The notes under the pieces are model-generated. The model saw only the letters and a program-made list of their open reading frames with translations. It ran no database searches and was not told where the DNA came from. Source: Siminovitchia sediminis (GTDB lineage: Bacteria > Bacillota > Bacilli > Bacillales > Bacillaceae_C). Taken from it: a stretch of DNA of 64,000 nucleotides. Made by a program: the position numbers and the translations under genes. Of the stretch, positions 8,482 through 16,750 are shown piece by piece. Numbering within the stretch: position 1 is the stretch's first letter; each line of letters starts with the position of its first letter. Location of the stretch: the NCBI RefSeq assembly GCF_042680885.1, contig NZ_JBHUEO010000019.1, positions 39,852 through 103,851 on the forward strand, written 5' to 3'.

Positions 8482-9333
8482 ATGCGGAGGTGGGAAGCAG
8501 CAGGGAAGGCCAAGGGTGTGATGGTCATTGTACACGGGGCCATGGAACACCAGGGCAGATACAAGTGGCTCCGTGAAATGTGGGTTTTAAACGGATATCA
8601 CGTTGTCATAGGAGACTTGCCCGGTCAGGGGTTGACTACAAGATCTCACAGAGGGCACATTGATTCATTCAAAGAATATGTGGTGGAAGTAAAAAAGTGG
8701 CTCCGAGAAGCAGAAGAGTATGGATTGCCCGTTTTCCTCCTGGGACATAGTATGGGCGGCTTGACCGTTATCCGCCTTCTTCAGGAAGAAAATGAAAATA
8801 TTGCGGGAGTTGTTTTATCCTCTCCCTGCCTTGGGCTCGTCCATTATCCGCCCATGCCCGTCAATGCATTGTCCGTCGGTTTAAATTGGATTGCTCCGGA
8901 GCTGAAAGTGGAAAGTCAATTGGATATCCATCTGGCCACGCGTAATGCGGATGAGAAAGACCGGGCTCTGAATGACAGTCTGTACGTGACTAAAGTATCT
9001 ATCCGCTGGTATCGGGAATTATTGAAAGCGATGAAAGATGCTTTCGCTAACATTTCAAACTTTCCAGATATACCTCTTTTAGTTATGCAGGGCGGGGATG
9101 ACAAAATTGTCCAGAAAGCCGATGTCCAAAGATGGTTTAATGGGCTGCCTCTATCCGAGAAACTTTATAAGGAATGGCCGGCATGTTATCATGAGATATT
9201 CAACGAGCCGGAAAGATACGTAATTTTCGACTATGCCAAAAATTTCACAGACCTGCAGGTTCGGCTGTTAGATCAACTAAAGCAAGGTGATGTTTCTCGT
9301 GTTGCCAACCCATCCCCTATCACTCATGAATAA
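8482..9333 (+). CDS. ytpA: Alpha/beta-hydrolase, YtpA-type lysophospholipase
   Basis: This is a 283-residue alpha/beta-hydrolase of the monoglyceride lipase/lysophospholipase group. The nucleophile elbow is GHSMGG (Ser about residue 93), the oxyanion region is HGAMEHQGRY, the likely acid is in MQGGDDKIV, and the His is in CYHEIFNEPE. B. subtilis YtpA hydrolyses phospholipid and is linked to the lysophospholipid antibiotic bacilysocin. An AAGGGGAG ribosome site precedes the ATG. Its 3' end overlaps the start of ytpB by about 35 bp, so the two are probably co-transcribed and translationally coupled, as in B. subtilis. Confidence 0.88.
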   Translation: MRRWEAAGKAKGVMVIVHGAMEHQGRYKWLREMWVLNGYHVVIGDLPGQGLTTRSHRGHIDSFKEYVVEVKKWLREAEEYGLPVFLLGHSMGGLTVIRLLQEENENIAGVVLSSPCLGLVHYPPMPVNALSVGLNWIAPELKVESQLDIHLATRNADEKDRALNDSLYVTKVSIRWYRELLKAMKDAFANISNFPDIPLLVMQGGDDKIVQKADVQRWFNGLPLSEKLYKEWPACYHEIFNEPERYVIFDYAKNFTDLQVRLLDQLKQGDVSRVANPSPITHE

Positions 9334-10399
9334 AGTATACAAGGAAGTTCTGCCTGCAGTTCATCAAGAGTTGTCCTATTGGAAAGAAAGGGCATCCGCT
9401 ATTCCCGATAAAGAGCTCAGGCAGCAGGCCCTTGCAAGTATCCGTGATAAAACCTTTCATTGCGAAGGAGGAGCCATCATGGCTCTCACCGCTTTAGAAC
9501 ATCAAAGAGAAGCCATAACATTCATAGTGGCCTATCAAACGATCAGCGATTATCTAGATAACTTATGCGACCGAAGCACTTCCATGGACCCAAAGGATTT
9601 TGCTGCTTTGCACGAATCCATGGCAGATGCCTTGACCCTTGGCGCGCCTGAGCGTGATTATTATCGTTATAGAGAAGAACGGGAGGATGCAGGGTATCTG
9701 GCAGAATTAAAAAGAACGTGCCAGGCCGTTTTGGAAAAAGTACCGGACTATGAGGTGATCAAGCCCTTTTTACTTGAGCTTTGCAAGTATTATTGTGATT
9801 TGCAAGTACATAAGCACGTATCCATCGAAGAGCGCGAGGAACGTCTCGAAAAATGGTTTAAACAGCATGAACGGATTCTTCCCAAAATGGAGTGGCATGA
9901 ATTTTCAGCATGCTCCGGCTCCACACTCGGGATATTTTGCCTTGTTTCCTACGGATTCAGAGGTGATATGGAGGAAAAGCATGCAAGGACTATTCGTGAA
10001 GGTTATTTTCCTTACATACAGGGGCTTCACATTTTGCTTGATTACTTCATTGATCAGGAAGAGGATCGTGAAGGCGGGGATTTAAATTTCTGCTTTTACT
10101 ATAAAAATAATGAAGAAATGCTTAACCGTTTCATTCATTTCATGGAAGAGGCTGATCGTCATACAAATAATCTGCCGGACGGGAGGTTTCATCAGCTGAT
10201 CCACCGAGGGCTGCTCGGTATATATCTTTCCGACCGGAAAGTAATGGAACAGGCCGATGTGAGGGCAATCGCCAAAAAATTGATCAAACGCGGCGGACTC
10301 ATCAGTTATTTCTTTTATTGGAACGGACGAGCCTACCGGGCATTTCAACGAATGTTTGCCGGATCGGAAAAGTGGGTCTCTGCTCCCGTTAAATCATAA
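9299..10399 (+). CDS. ytpB: Tetraprenyl-beta-curcumene synthase (YtpB, DUF2600)
   Basis: YtpB is a class IB terpene synthase that cyclises heptaprenyl diphosphate to tetraprenyl-beta-curcumene, the precursor of C35 sesquarterpenes (baciterpenes) found in spores. The protein of about 366 residues carries the aspartate-rich stretch TISDYLDNLCDRST (about residue 80) and KTFHCEGGA near the N-terminus, both typical of the family. I prefer the GTG at 9299 (MLPTHPLSLMNKVYK) because AAGGTGAT lies just upstream; GTG at 9287 or ATG at 9290 are alternatives that overlap that site. The gene is coupled to ytpA. A later-acting squalene-hopene-type cyclase (SqhC) would be encoded elsewhere. Confidence 0.9.
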   Translation: MLPTHPLSLMNKVYKEVLPAVHQELSYWKERASAIPDKELRQQALASIRDKTFHCEGGAIMALTALEHQREAITFIVAYQTISDYLDNLCDRSTSMDPKDFAALHESMADALTLGAPERDYYRYREEREDAGYLAELKRTCQAVLEKVPDYEVIKPFLLELCKYYCDLQVHKHVSIEEREERLEKWFKQHERILPKMEWHEFSACSGSTLGIFCLVSYGFRGDMEEKHARTIREGYFPYIQGLHILLDYFIDQEEDREGGDLNFCFYYKNNEEMLNRFIHFMEEADRHTNNLPDGRFHQLIHRGLLGIYLSDRKVMEQADVRAIAKKLIKRGGLISYFFYWNGRAYRAFQRMFAGSEKWVSAPVKS

Positions 10400-10557
10400 T
10401 ATGTACAGAGGACTCCTTAAACAAATCCTATCTGCCAGAAGTCTGTTTGTTTGCCAGTCATTCATTGGAAACCTGTCATACCATTGGAAAGCGGATAGAC
10501 TTGTGTAACACCTGGATGTTCTGCGCCTCTAACGTGCCTTCCCGAAGTTCTATATTT

Positions 10558-10591
10558 CACGCAAGGGGCTTTTGCCAAAAACCCTTGCGTG
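10558..10591. repeat. Perfect 10-bp inverted repeat in the ytpB-mnmM gap
   Basis: CACGCAAGGG (10558-10567) and CCCTTGCGTG (10582-10591) are perfect arms around a 14-nt spacer. No T-run follows on either strand, so it is not a standard terminator. Otherwise the roughly 240 bp between ytpB and mnmM (10400-10638) show no gene; B. subtilis has the radical-SAM gene ytqA here. Confidence 0.45.
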
Positions 10592-10638
10592 AAAACCAAT
10601 CACCAAAAACAGGTGCCTGCTGGGTAGCGGAGTTGGAA

Positions 10639-11211
10639 TTATTTTTTTTCAAATGCCAATAAAAATGGCGGATTATTTTTTTGGTTAATAAAACCATATT
10701 GGAGGACATGGACTTTGGATTGGTCCAAATCTTTAGCAAAAGCTAACACGTGATCGCGTTCAAGGGCCCCCTCTTCATGGCCGGGATAGATGACAAGACA
10801 CAGAACGCCTCCTTTTTCTAACACAGACAACAGTTGAGTGATGGCAGCAATCGTTGTTTCAGGTTGAGTGACAACCGTTTTGTCACCGCCCGGCAAATAG
10901 CCGAGATTGAACATGGCTCCACTGATTTTGCCGTGTGTCTCTTGAGGCAGGGACTCCGTGAGAGTTTCATGGCCTCTCTGAAACAAGGTCACCCTGTCAG
11001 CAACGCCGTTTTCCTCCAGAAGCGAAGTGGTATTTTGGATGGCCTGCTGCTGGATATCAAAACCAAATACACGGCCGTTTTTCCCGACAAGCTTGGCGAG
11101 GAACAAGGTATCGTTTCCGTTGCCGACAGTCCCGTCAATGGCGTTTCCGCCGGGTCTGACTACCCTCTGCATCAGGGAACGGGCATGCGAAAGTACCCCT
11201 TCAATGTTCAT
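10639..11211 (-). CDS. mnmM: tRNA 5-aminomethyl-2-thiouridine methyltransferase (MnmM, formerly YtqB)
   Basis: This 190-residue class I SAM methyltransferase has the glycine-rich motif AIDGTVGNGNDTLFLA and acidic motif II FGFDIQQQAI. FNLGYLPGGDK is the family's motif IV-type segment, and VIYPGHEEG follows. In B. subtilis YtqB (MnmM) completes mnm5s2U34 in tRNA by methylating nm5s2U. The ATG at 11211 has a strong AAGGAGGT site; longer readings upstream lack one. It is divergent from ytzC and convergent with ytpAB. Confidence 0.88.
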   Translation of the reverse strand: MNIEGVLSHARSLMQRVVRPGGNAIDGTVGNGNDTLFLAKLVGKNGRVFGFDIQQQAIQNTTSLLEENGVADRVTLFQRGHETLTESLPQETHGKISGAMFNLGYLPGGDKTVVTQPETTIAAITQLLSVLEKGGVLCLVIYPGHEEGALERDHVLAFAKDLDQSKVHVLQYGFINQKNNPPFLLAFEKK

Positions 11212-11324
11212 AACGGTTGACCTCCTTCTTTTTCTACAAGAAATTGTATCATAACTGTACAGAAGAGAGTACAAACTATAAATGGCAGGTGTAACGCCAA
11301 GCCATAGGAAAAGGGGAGGATGTT

Positions 11325-11615
11325 TTGACAACACGGGAGTCCATTGATTCTTTTATCAATAAATGTGAATCGGCCATTTTATATGCCGAGGAGCAGTACG
11401 AGCAAGGGAGACGGCAAGAGCACTATCATGACGTGGAATATAGTGATGCTTTGCATGAGCTGGAGTCCATGACCCAACAGATTCAAAAAATGGCCGACAG
11501 TGCCAATGCGCAGCAAAGGGAACAGCTTCACCGGGTTCGCCTTAAGGTACAACAGCTTCAAAACAAAATGATTCTTTTGGACCATGACAGACCGATCTAC
11601 AGCACATGGCACTAA
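11325..11615 (+). CDS. ytzC: YtzC-like protein (DUF2524)
   Basis: This 96-residue soluble, highly charged and probably helical protein matches the small DUF2524 family as I remember B. subtilis YtzC. The shared feature is the SANAQQREQLHR stretch near the C-terminus followed by LQNKMIL. No enzymatic motif is visible and the function is unknown. The start codon is TTG, placed 6 bp after AAGGGGAGG. It is divergent from mnmM, as in B. subtilis, and followed by a strong terminator. Confidence 0.82.
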   Translation: MTTRESIDSFINKCESAILYAEEQYEQGRRQEHYHDVEYSDALHELESMTQQIQKMADSANAQQREQLHRVRLKVQQLQNKMILLDHDRPIYSTWH

Positions 11616-11624
11616 GTTAGATCA

Positions 11625-11668
11625 GCCTGCAGAGAACAGGAGATGTCTCTGCAGGCTGTTTTGTTTTA
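11625..11668 (+). terminator. Terminator of ytzC
   Basis: GCCTGCAGAGA and TCTCTGCAGGC form a perfect 11-bp stem with a 10-nt loop, followed by TGTTTTGTTTT. Confidence 0.88.
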
Positions 11669-11701
11669 AAACAGGCTTAAGACTTTCTGGTTGATATCAT
11701 C

Positions 11702-11730
11702 TTGAAAACATGTCTAAAATTGTCTACAAT
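11702..11730 (+). promoter_or_regulatory. SigA promoter of the leuS T-box leader
   Basis: TTGAAA (11702-11707), a 17-bp spacer and TACAAT (11725-11730) lie just upstream of the leader. Confidence 0.65.
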
Positions 11731-11744
11731 GGGGAATAAAGGAC

Positions 11745-12017
11745 TTATATATACTAACGGTTAAAAAGGACCAGTAATGGTGTCATCCTGTTTTCAGAGA
11801 GCCGGCGGATGGTGGGAGCCGGCCGGGACCATCATGAACTCCCCTTTTATTCTGCAGGTGTGAAGGAAGCTTGCCGCTATCGGCAGTATTCTTGTAATGC
11901 TTGCCGTTTTCTGCGTTAAAGATCAAGAAGCGAGTGGCCTTTTCACTAATTTGGGTGGTACCGCGGGAGACAACAACCTCTCGTCCCAGGATTTATTTGG
12001 GGATGGGGGTTTTTTTA
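11745..12017 (+). ncRNA. T-box leader (leucine specifier) of leuS
   Basis: The leader has the T-box sequence TGGGTGGTACCGCGG (about 11953-11967) and AGAGAGCCGGCGGATGGTG in stem I. The specifier region is ATGAACTCCCC, in which CTC (11839-11841) is a leucine codon. The terminator follows the T-box. Uncharged tRNA-Leu should pair with CTC and the T-box bulge to favour the antiterminator and switch leuS on. Confidence 0.95.
11978..12017 (+). terminator. T-box regulated terminator of leuS
   Basis: CCTCTCGTCCC pairs with GGGGATGGGGG, followed by TTTTTTT. It overlaps the downstream side of the T-box element as expected. Confidence 0.88.
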
Positions 12018-12042
12018 ATTGAACAAGTCAGGAGGCATTTTC

Positions 12043-14457
12043 ATGGGTTACAGCCATAAGGAAGTAGAAAAAAAATGGCAGCACTATTGGGAAGAAAATA
12101 AAACATTTAAAACGACAGATGATGAACAGAAAGAAAAATTCTATGCGCTGGATATGTTTCCGTATCCGTCGGGAGCCGGGCTTCACGTCGGGCATCCCAA
12201 AGGATATACGGCATCCGATATTCTAGCTCGCATGAAACGCATGCAGGGATATAATGTACTTCATCCGATGGGATGGGATGCATTTGGTTTGCCGGCAGAG
12301 CAGTACGCTATCGATACCGGAAACGATCCTGCTGAATTTACTGCACATAATATTGAAACGTTCCGCCGCCAAATAAAATCTCTCGGTTTTTCATATGATT
12401 GGGACAAGGAGATCAATACAACAGATCCTGAATACTACAAATGGACGCAATGGATCTTTTTAAAATTGTTTGAGCATGGTCTTGCGTACGTTGATGAAGT
12501 CCCTGTGAACTGGTGCCCGGCATTGGGAACGGTACTGGCAAATGAGGAAGTCATTGATGGAAAGAGTGAGCGTGGCGGACATCCTGTGGAACGCCGCCCC
12601 ATGAAACAGTGGATTTTAAGAATAACGAAATATGCAGACCGTCTATTGGAAGACCTGGAAGACCTTGATTGGCCGGAGAGTATCAAGGAAATGCAAAGAA
12701 ATTGGATCGGCCGTTCTGAGGGTGCGGAAGTTACTTTTGCCATCGATGGGCACCCGGAATCGTTTGATGTCTTTACAACCCGCCCTGACACATTGTTTGG
12801 AGCGACGTATGCTGTCCTTGCTCCGGAACATCCATTAGTTGAAAAAATTACTTCTCCTGAACAAAAGTCGGATGTTCAGGCCTATATTGATCAAATCAAG
12901 TCAAAAAGCGACCTGGAAAGAACAGACCTTGCGAAAGAGAAGACAGGGGTGTTTACAGGGGCTTATGCCATCAATCCGGTAAATGGTGAAAGGATTCCAA
13001 TTTGGATTGCGGATTATGTGTTGATGAGTTATGGTTCAGGGGCCATCATGGCAGTTCCTGCACACGATGAGCGCGACTATGAATTTGCGAAAAAGTTTGG
13101 CCTAGAAATCAGAGAAGTAGTGGCTGGCGGCAATGTCAATGAAGAAGCCTATACTGGAGACGGCCCTCATGTAAATTCAGGGTTTTTAGATGGGATGAAC
13201 AAGGATGACGCCATTTCTGCGATGATTGAATGGCTTGAAAAAGAAAGCTGCGGTACGAAGAAGATTACTTACCGGCTCCGTGACTGGCTGTTCAGCCGCC
13301 AGCGATATTGGGGAGAGCCGATTCCAATCATTCATTGGGAAGATGGAACGATGTCTGCTGTTCCAGAGGACCAGCTTCCGGTACTATTGCCTGAAACGGA
13401 TGAGATCAAGCCTTCAGGTACAGGAGAATCTCCACTTGCCAATATTACAGACTGGCTGCACGTGGAAGATCCGGAAACCGGGAGAAAAGGACGCCGTGAA
13501 ACGAATACAATGCCGCAGTGGGCGGGAAGCTGCTGGTATTACTTACGATTTATTGATCCGCATAACAGAAAAGAGCTCGCAGATAAAAAGTTATTGAAGG
13601 AATGGCTGCCGATTGATATTTATATCGGCGGTGCTGAGCATGCCGTACTTCACTTACTCTATGCCCGCTTCTGGCATAAATTTTTATATGATATCGGCGT
13701 TGTCCCAACGAAAGAGCCGTTCCAAAAACTGTTTAACCAGGGAATGATTCTTGGGGAAAATCATGAAAAAATGAGTAAGTCCAAAGGAAATGTCGTCAAT
13801 CCGGATGATATCGTAGAAAGCCATGGGGCAGATACGCTCCGTTTATATGAAATGTTTATGGGGCCGCCTGAAGCTTCAGCTGCATGGTCCACAACAGGCT
13901 TGGACGGAGCACGGCGTTTCCTTGATCGAGTCTGGCGCTTGCTTGTTGCCGATGACGGAAACCTGAGCAGTAAAGTCAAAGAGGTGACAGGCGGTGACCT
14001 TGAAAAGGTCTATCACCAAACGGTCAAGAAAGTAACAGAAGACTATGAAGCGATGCATTTCAATACGGCCATTTCGCAATTAATGGTCTTTATCAATGAA
14101 GCTTATAAAACGGACGTACTTCCTAAGGAATATATGGAAGGATTTGTTAAAATGTTGTCCCCCATTGCTCCTCATATTGCTGAAGAATTATGGGAAAAGC
14201 TGGGCCATCATGAAACAATTACGTATGAATCTTGGCCTGTTTACGACGAATCCAAGCTTGTCGCAGACGAGGTGGAAATTGTCGTTCAGGTGAATGGGAA
14301 AGTTCGTTCCAAGCTGGTCGTATCCCGTGAAGCCGGTAAAGCAGAATTGGAAGAACTTGCGTTGAAAGATGAAAAAATCCAATCCGTTATTGAAGGAAAA
14401 ACGGTTCGTAAAGTCATTGCAGTACCAGGAAAACTTGTAAATGTGGTAGCAAACTAA
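12043..14457 (+). CDS. leuS: Leucyl-tRNA synthetase
   Basis: LeuRS charges tRNA-Leu. The 804-residue protein is full length. The HIGH-type motif is HVGHPKGY (about residue 50) and the KMSKS motif is KMSKSKGNVV (about 582). The inserted CP1 editing domain includes the threonine-rich FTTRPDTLFGATYAVLAPEH and MAVPAHDERDYEF. The C-terminal anticodon-binding and tRNA-arm regions are present. The start is ATG at 12043 with AGGAGG 7 bp upstream; an in-frame TTG at 12019 lies in the terminator tail. It is controlled by the T-box leader. Confidence 0.97.
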   Translation: MGYSHKEVEKKWQHYWEENKTFKTTDDEQKEKFYALDMFPYPSGAGLHVGHPKGYTASDILARMKRMQGYNVLHPMGWDAFGLPAEQYAIDTGNDPAEFTAHNIETFRRQIKSLGFSYDWDKEINTTDPEYYKWTQWIFLKLFEHGLAYVDEVPVNWCPALGTVLANEEVIDGKSERGGHPVERRPMKQWILRITKYADRLLEDLEDLDWPESIKEMQRNWIGRSEGAEVTFAIDGHPESFDVFTTRPDTLFGATYAVLAPEHPLVEKITSPEQKSDVQAYIDQIKSKSDLERTDLAKEKTGVFTGAYAINPVNGERIPIWIADYVLMSYGSGAIMAVPAHDERDYEFAKKFGLEIREVVAGGNVNEEAYTGDGPHVNSGFLDGMNKDDAISAMIEWLEKESCGTKKITYRLRDWLFSRQRYWGEPIPIIHWEDGTMSAVPEDQLPVLLPETDEIKPSGTGESPLANITDWLHVEDPETGRKGRRETNTMPQWAGSCWYYLRFIDPHNRKELADKKLLKEWLPIDIYIGGAEHAVLHLLYARFWHKFLYDIGVVPTKEPFQKLFNQGMILGENHEKMSKSKGNVVNPDDIVESHGADTLRLYEMFMGPPEASAAWSTTGLDGARRFLDRVWRLLVADDGNLSSKVKEVTGGDLEKVYHQTVKKVTEDYEAMHFNTAISQLMVFINEAYKTDVLPKEYMEGFVKMLSPIAPHIAEELWEKLGHHETITYESWPVYDESKLVADEVEIVVQVNGKVRSKLVVSREAGKAELEELALKDEKIQSVIEGKTVRKVIAVPGKLVNVVAN

Positions 14458-14470
14458 AAGGCTGTACTTT

Positions 14471-14504
14471 CGGTCGTCATCACAATTGATGACGGCCGTT
14501 TTCT
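14471..14504 (+). terminator. Terminator of leuS
   Basis: CGGTCGTCATC and GATGACGGCCG pair around a 6-nt loop, followed by TTTTCT. Confidence 0.85.
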
Positions 14505-14505
14505 A

Positions 14506-14646
14506 TTAGCTGGGACAGTCCTTCACTGCCAATATGGCTTTTTCAAAGAAGTTTGCTGCCTCCGATTGCCTATCCATTAGGTTCGTCGGCAAGTTGAGTC
14601 CATACAAGCTGATTGGCGGTAAATGCAAACTTTGGTTCCGCTGCAT
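14506..14646 (-). CDS. Possible 46-residue small protein or gene remnant
   Basis: The minus strand holds an uninterrupted 46-codon reading frame between leuS and ytwF. Its C-terminal half (MDRQSEAANFFEKAILAVKD) has a protein-like, amphipathic composition, and the middle has LPPISLYGLNLP. No good ribosome site precedes the ATG at 14646. I do not recognise it. It may be a real short gene, or the end of a decayed one; adjoining frames also give protein-like strings. It accounts for most of the 250-bp gap. Confidence 0.25.
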   Translation of the reverse strand: MQRNQSLHLPPISLYGLNLPTNLMDRQSEAANFFEKAILAVKDCPS

Positions 14647-14713
14647 AATTTCTATGATGATTCAGTAAGCTTTGTTATAATGAGTAAGTAATTTTAATGA
14701 AAGGTGATCAATA

Positions 14714-15025
14714 ATGGAGGTTAAAACAATTAAAGCCGATGAGGTCAAGACCAAGCTGGCAAACGGTGAGACACTTTTCTTAATAGATGTACGTGAGAAT
14801 GAGGAGGTGAGGGAAGGAATGATTCCCGAGGCTGTTCATATTCGTATGGGGGACATTCCTGGGCACCTCGATCAATTCAATAAGGAGACTGAATATATTA
14901 TTATTTGCAAAGCCGGCGGCCGAAGCCATAGAGTTTGCGAATATCTCACAGCCCATGGATATAAGGCAGTGAACATGGTGGGCGGTATGGACGACTGGAA
15001 CGGCGAAACCAAGCCGAAACAATAG
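14714..15025 (+). CDS. ytwF: Rhodanese-domain protein (YtwF-like)
   Basis: This 103-residue single rhodanese domain (sulfurtransferase fold) has the CH2A-type LIDVRENEEVREGMI segment and the active-site loop CKAGGRS with the catalytic cysteine, followed by VGGMDDW. Such proteins carry persulfide sulfur; the acceptor is unknown. The ribosome site AAGGTGA precedes the ATG. B. subtilis has ytwF in the same region. Confidence 0.88.
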   Translation: MEVKTIKADEVKTKLANGETLFLIDVRENEEVREGMIPEAVHIRMGDIPGHLDQFNKETEYIIICKAGGRSHRVCEYLTAHGYKAVNMVGGMDDWNGETKPKQ

Positions 15026-15045
15026 GAAATGAAAAATTCTCAATT

Positions 15046-15075
15046 GTATAAAATCTTTTCTGCCCGTCTATACTG
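15046..15075 (+). promoter_or_regulatory. Possible SigE promoter of the cse60-like gene
   Basis: GTATAAA (15046-15052) and CTATACTG (15068-15075), about 15 bp apart, resemble the SigE consensus. They lie 26 bp upstream of a gene whose B. subtilis counterpart is expressed in the mother cell under SigE. This is a match by eye only. Confidence 0.4.
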
Positions 15076-15101
15076 TGGTTAAAAACGGAGAGGTGGGTGC
15101 C

Positions 15102-15284
15102 ATGCTGCAGGTAAAGCTGTTTGATTGTGAACATGAAAAAGACTTAGAAGAAGAAATCAATCAATTCATCGGCGGGCTGGAACAAAAGCAAGTGGTGGAT
15201 ATAAAATATAACATCGCTGCCCTTCGCGAAGGGACGGACGAACAAATTTACTGTTTCAGCGCTATGGTTATGTATATAAAATAA
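15102..15284 (+). CDS. cse60: Sporulation protein Cse60-like
   Basis: This 60-residue protein begins MLQVKLFDCEHE and ends EQIYCFSAMVMYIK. It resembles the small SigE-dependent Cse60 protein of B. subtilis as I remember it, including the basic-aromatic DIKYN segment in the middle. The molecular role is unknown. The ATG at 15102 follows a GGAGAGG site; a longer reading from 15075 is less likely. A SigE-like promoter is placed suitably upstream and a terminator overlaps the stop codon. Confidence 0.8.
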   Translation: MLQVKLFDCEHEKDLEEEINQFIGGLEQKQVVDIKYNIAALREGTDEQIYCFSAMVMYIK

Positions 15285-15315
15285 GGGCTCCAACGCACGG
15301 AGCCCTTTTATTTTT
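15284..15315. terminator. Bidirectional terminator between cse60 and ytfP
   Basis: AGGGCTCC and GGAGCCCT pair perfectly. TTTTATTTTT follows on the plus strand, and TTATTTTAT on the minus strand. It serves both convergent genes. Confidence 0.85.
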
Positions 15316-16582
15316 CCTGGCTGTACATAGCGCTGTTTACTCCTGCCAGGCGTCCTGTTACAAGTGCCGCTGTAATATTATAACCTCCAGTGTATCCATA
15401 AATATCCAGTATTTCTCCGCAAAAATAGAGCCCCGGCATTTTCTTGGAGGCCATCGTTTTTGGTTCGATTTCTTTTATAGAGACACCTCCGCCGGTCACA
15501 AAGGCTTTTTCAAGAGGCAGCGTTCCATTTACGGTAAATCTGAATTGTTTGCATACCTGTGTGAAGTTTTTAATTTTCTCGGATGAAACAGTTGTGCATG
15601 GAGCCGAGGGGTCCAGGTGGCTTTGTTCCAGCAGGAATAGCAGGTACCGTTCCGGAAGCAGGCCTTTCCAGGCATTTTTGAGCGCCTTTTTGGGCTCGTC
15701 CTTTGCCAGCTTGACCAGCTTTTGAAAAAGTTCCTCCTGATTGATGGCCGGAAGTGCATCAAGGTTCATGACCACTTTAGCTAATTCCCATTTTTTCTTG
15801 GCCTTAACAACAAATTGGCTGCATCGCAAAACAGCCGGTCCTGAAATACCGAAATGGGTAAAAATCATGTCCATTTGATGGGTAATAAGCGGTTTTCCTT
15901 TGGGGTTGAGGACACTTAGTGCAACATCCCTTAAAGAAAGTCCCTGCAGCGTCTTTTCTATAATAAAAGATTCATCAGAAGTAAGCGGGACCTCTGTCGG
16001 AAAAAGTTCGGTTACGGTATGGCCGGCTTTTTGCGCCCATGGATAGCCATCCCCTGTCGAACCCGTCTGTGGAACAGATTTTCCGCCGACAGCCACAACG
16101 ACAGCCCGGCTTTTTATTGTCTCTCCTGTTTTCAGCAGAACGCCTGCAGTTTTTCCATTGTCATAAAGAACATCTTCCACCGAACAATGGATACGGATCT
16201 CGACCCCGAGCCTTTTCATATAATCCAATAAGGCATCGACAACGGATTGTGCCCGGTTGGAAACCGGAAACATGCGGCCGTGGTCTTCTTCTTTCAGCTG
16301 AATTCCAAGATTTTCGAAAAAGCGGATAATATCTTCGTTATTAAAAATGGAGAAGGGCCCGTACAAAAAGCGGCCGTTGCCAGGGATATGACGGATGATT
16401 TCTTCAATAGGCAGCCGGTTGGTTACATTGCATCTTCCTCCGCCGGAAATTGCCAGCTTTCTGCCAAGCTTATCGCCTTTATCGATTAAAAGCACCTGTG
16501 CGTGTTGTTCGGCTGCTGCAATAGAGGCCATTAACCCGGAAGGTCCTCCGCCAATTACAATTACATCATATGTCAATATCAA
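15308..16582 (-). CDS. ytfP: NAD(P)/FAD-dependent oxidoreductase (YtfP, HI0933 family)
   Basis: This 424-residue flavoprotein has an N-terminal dinucleotide-binding fold VIVIGGGPSGLMASIAA and LIDKGDKLGRK. The family signature SGGGRCNVTN follows, then VVAVGGKSVPQTGSTGDGY, and a C-terminal FAD-contact region with YGYTGGYNITAA. It belongs to the HI0933/BaiN-like family. Its substrate in Bacillus is unknown, so function is limited to a probable flavin reductase or dehydrogenase. A TTG start is used: either 16582 or 16576 could follow AAGGTGATG. It is convergent with cse60 and divergent from murJ, the order remembered from B. subtilis. Confidence 0.85.
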   Translation of the reverse strand: MILTYDVIVIGGGPSGLMASIAAAEQHAQVLLIDKGDKLGRKLAISGGGRCNVTNRLPIEEIIRHIPGNGRFLYGPFSIFNNEDIIRFFENLGIQLKEEDHGRMFPVSNRAQSVVDALLDYMKRLGVEIRIHCSVEDVLYDNGKTAGVLLKTGETIKSRAVVVAVGGKSVPQTGSTGDGYPWAQKAGHTVTELFPTEVPLTSDESFIIEKTLQGLSLRDVALSVLNPKGKPLITHQMDMIFTHFGISGPAVLRCSQFVVKAKKKWELAKVVMNLDALPAINQEELFQKLVKLAKDEPKKALKNAWKGLLPERYLLFLLEQSHLDPSAPCTTVSSEKIKNFTQVCKQFRFTVNGTLPLEKAFVTGGGVSIKEIEPKTMASKKMPGLYFCGEILDIYGYTGGYNITAALVTGRLAGVNSAMYSQEK

Positions 16583-16750
16583 TCATCACCTTCATTTTCC
16601 ATTTCAATCTTTTTATTGTAAATGGCTGATTAACCAAAAGCAAATCACAAGAGGTGTCTCATTGTCAAAACGAGTCGATCACTGTAAACTAGAACAGGGG
16701 ATAGAATGGATTACTTACATAAATCAAAATAACGGAGAGTCAGATGCTGA

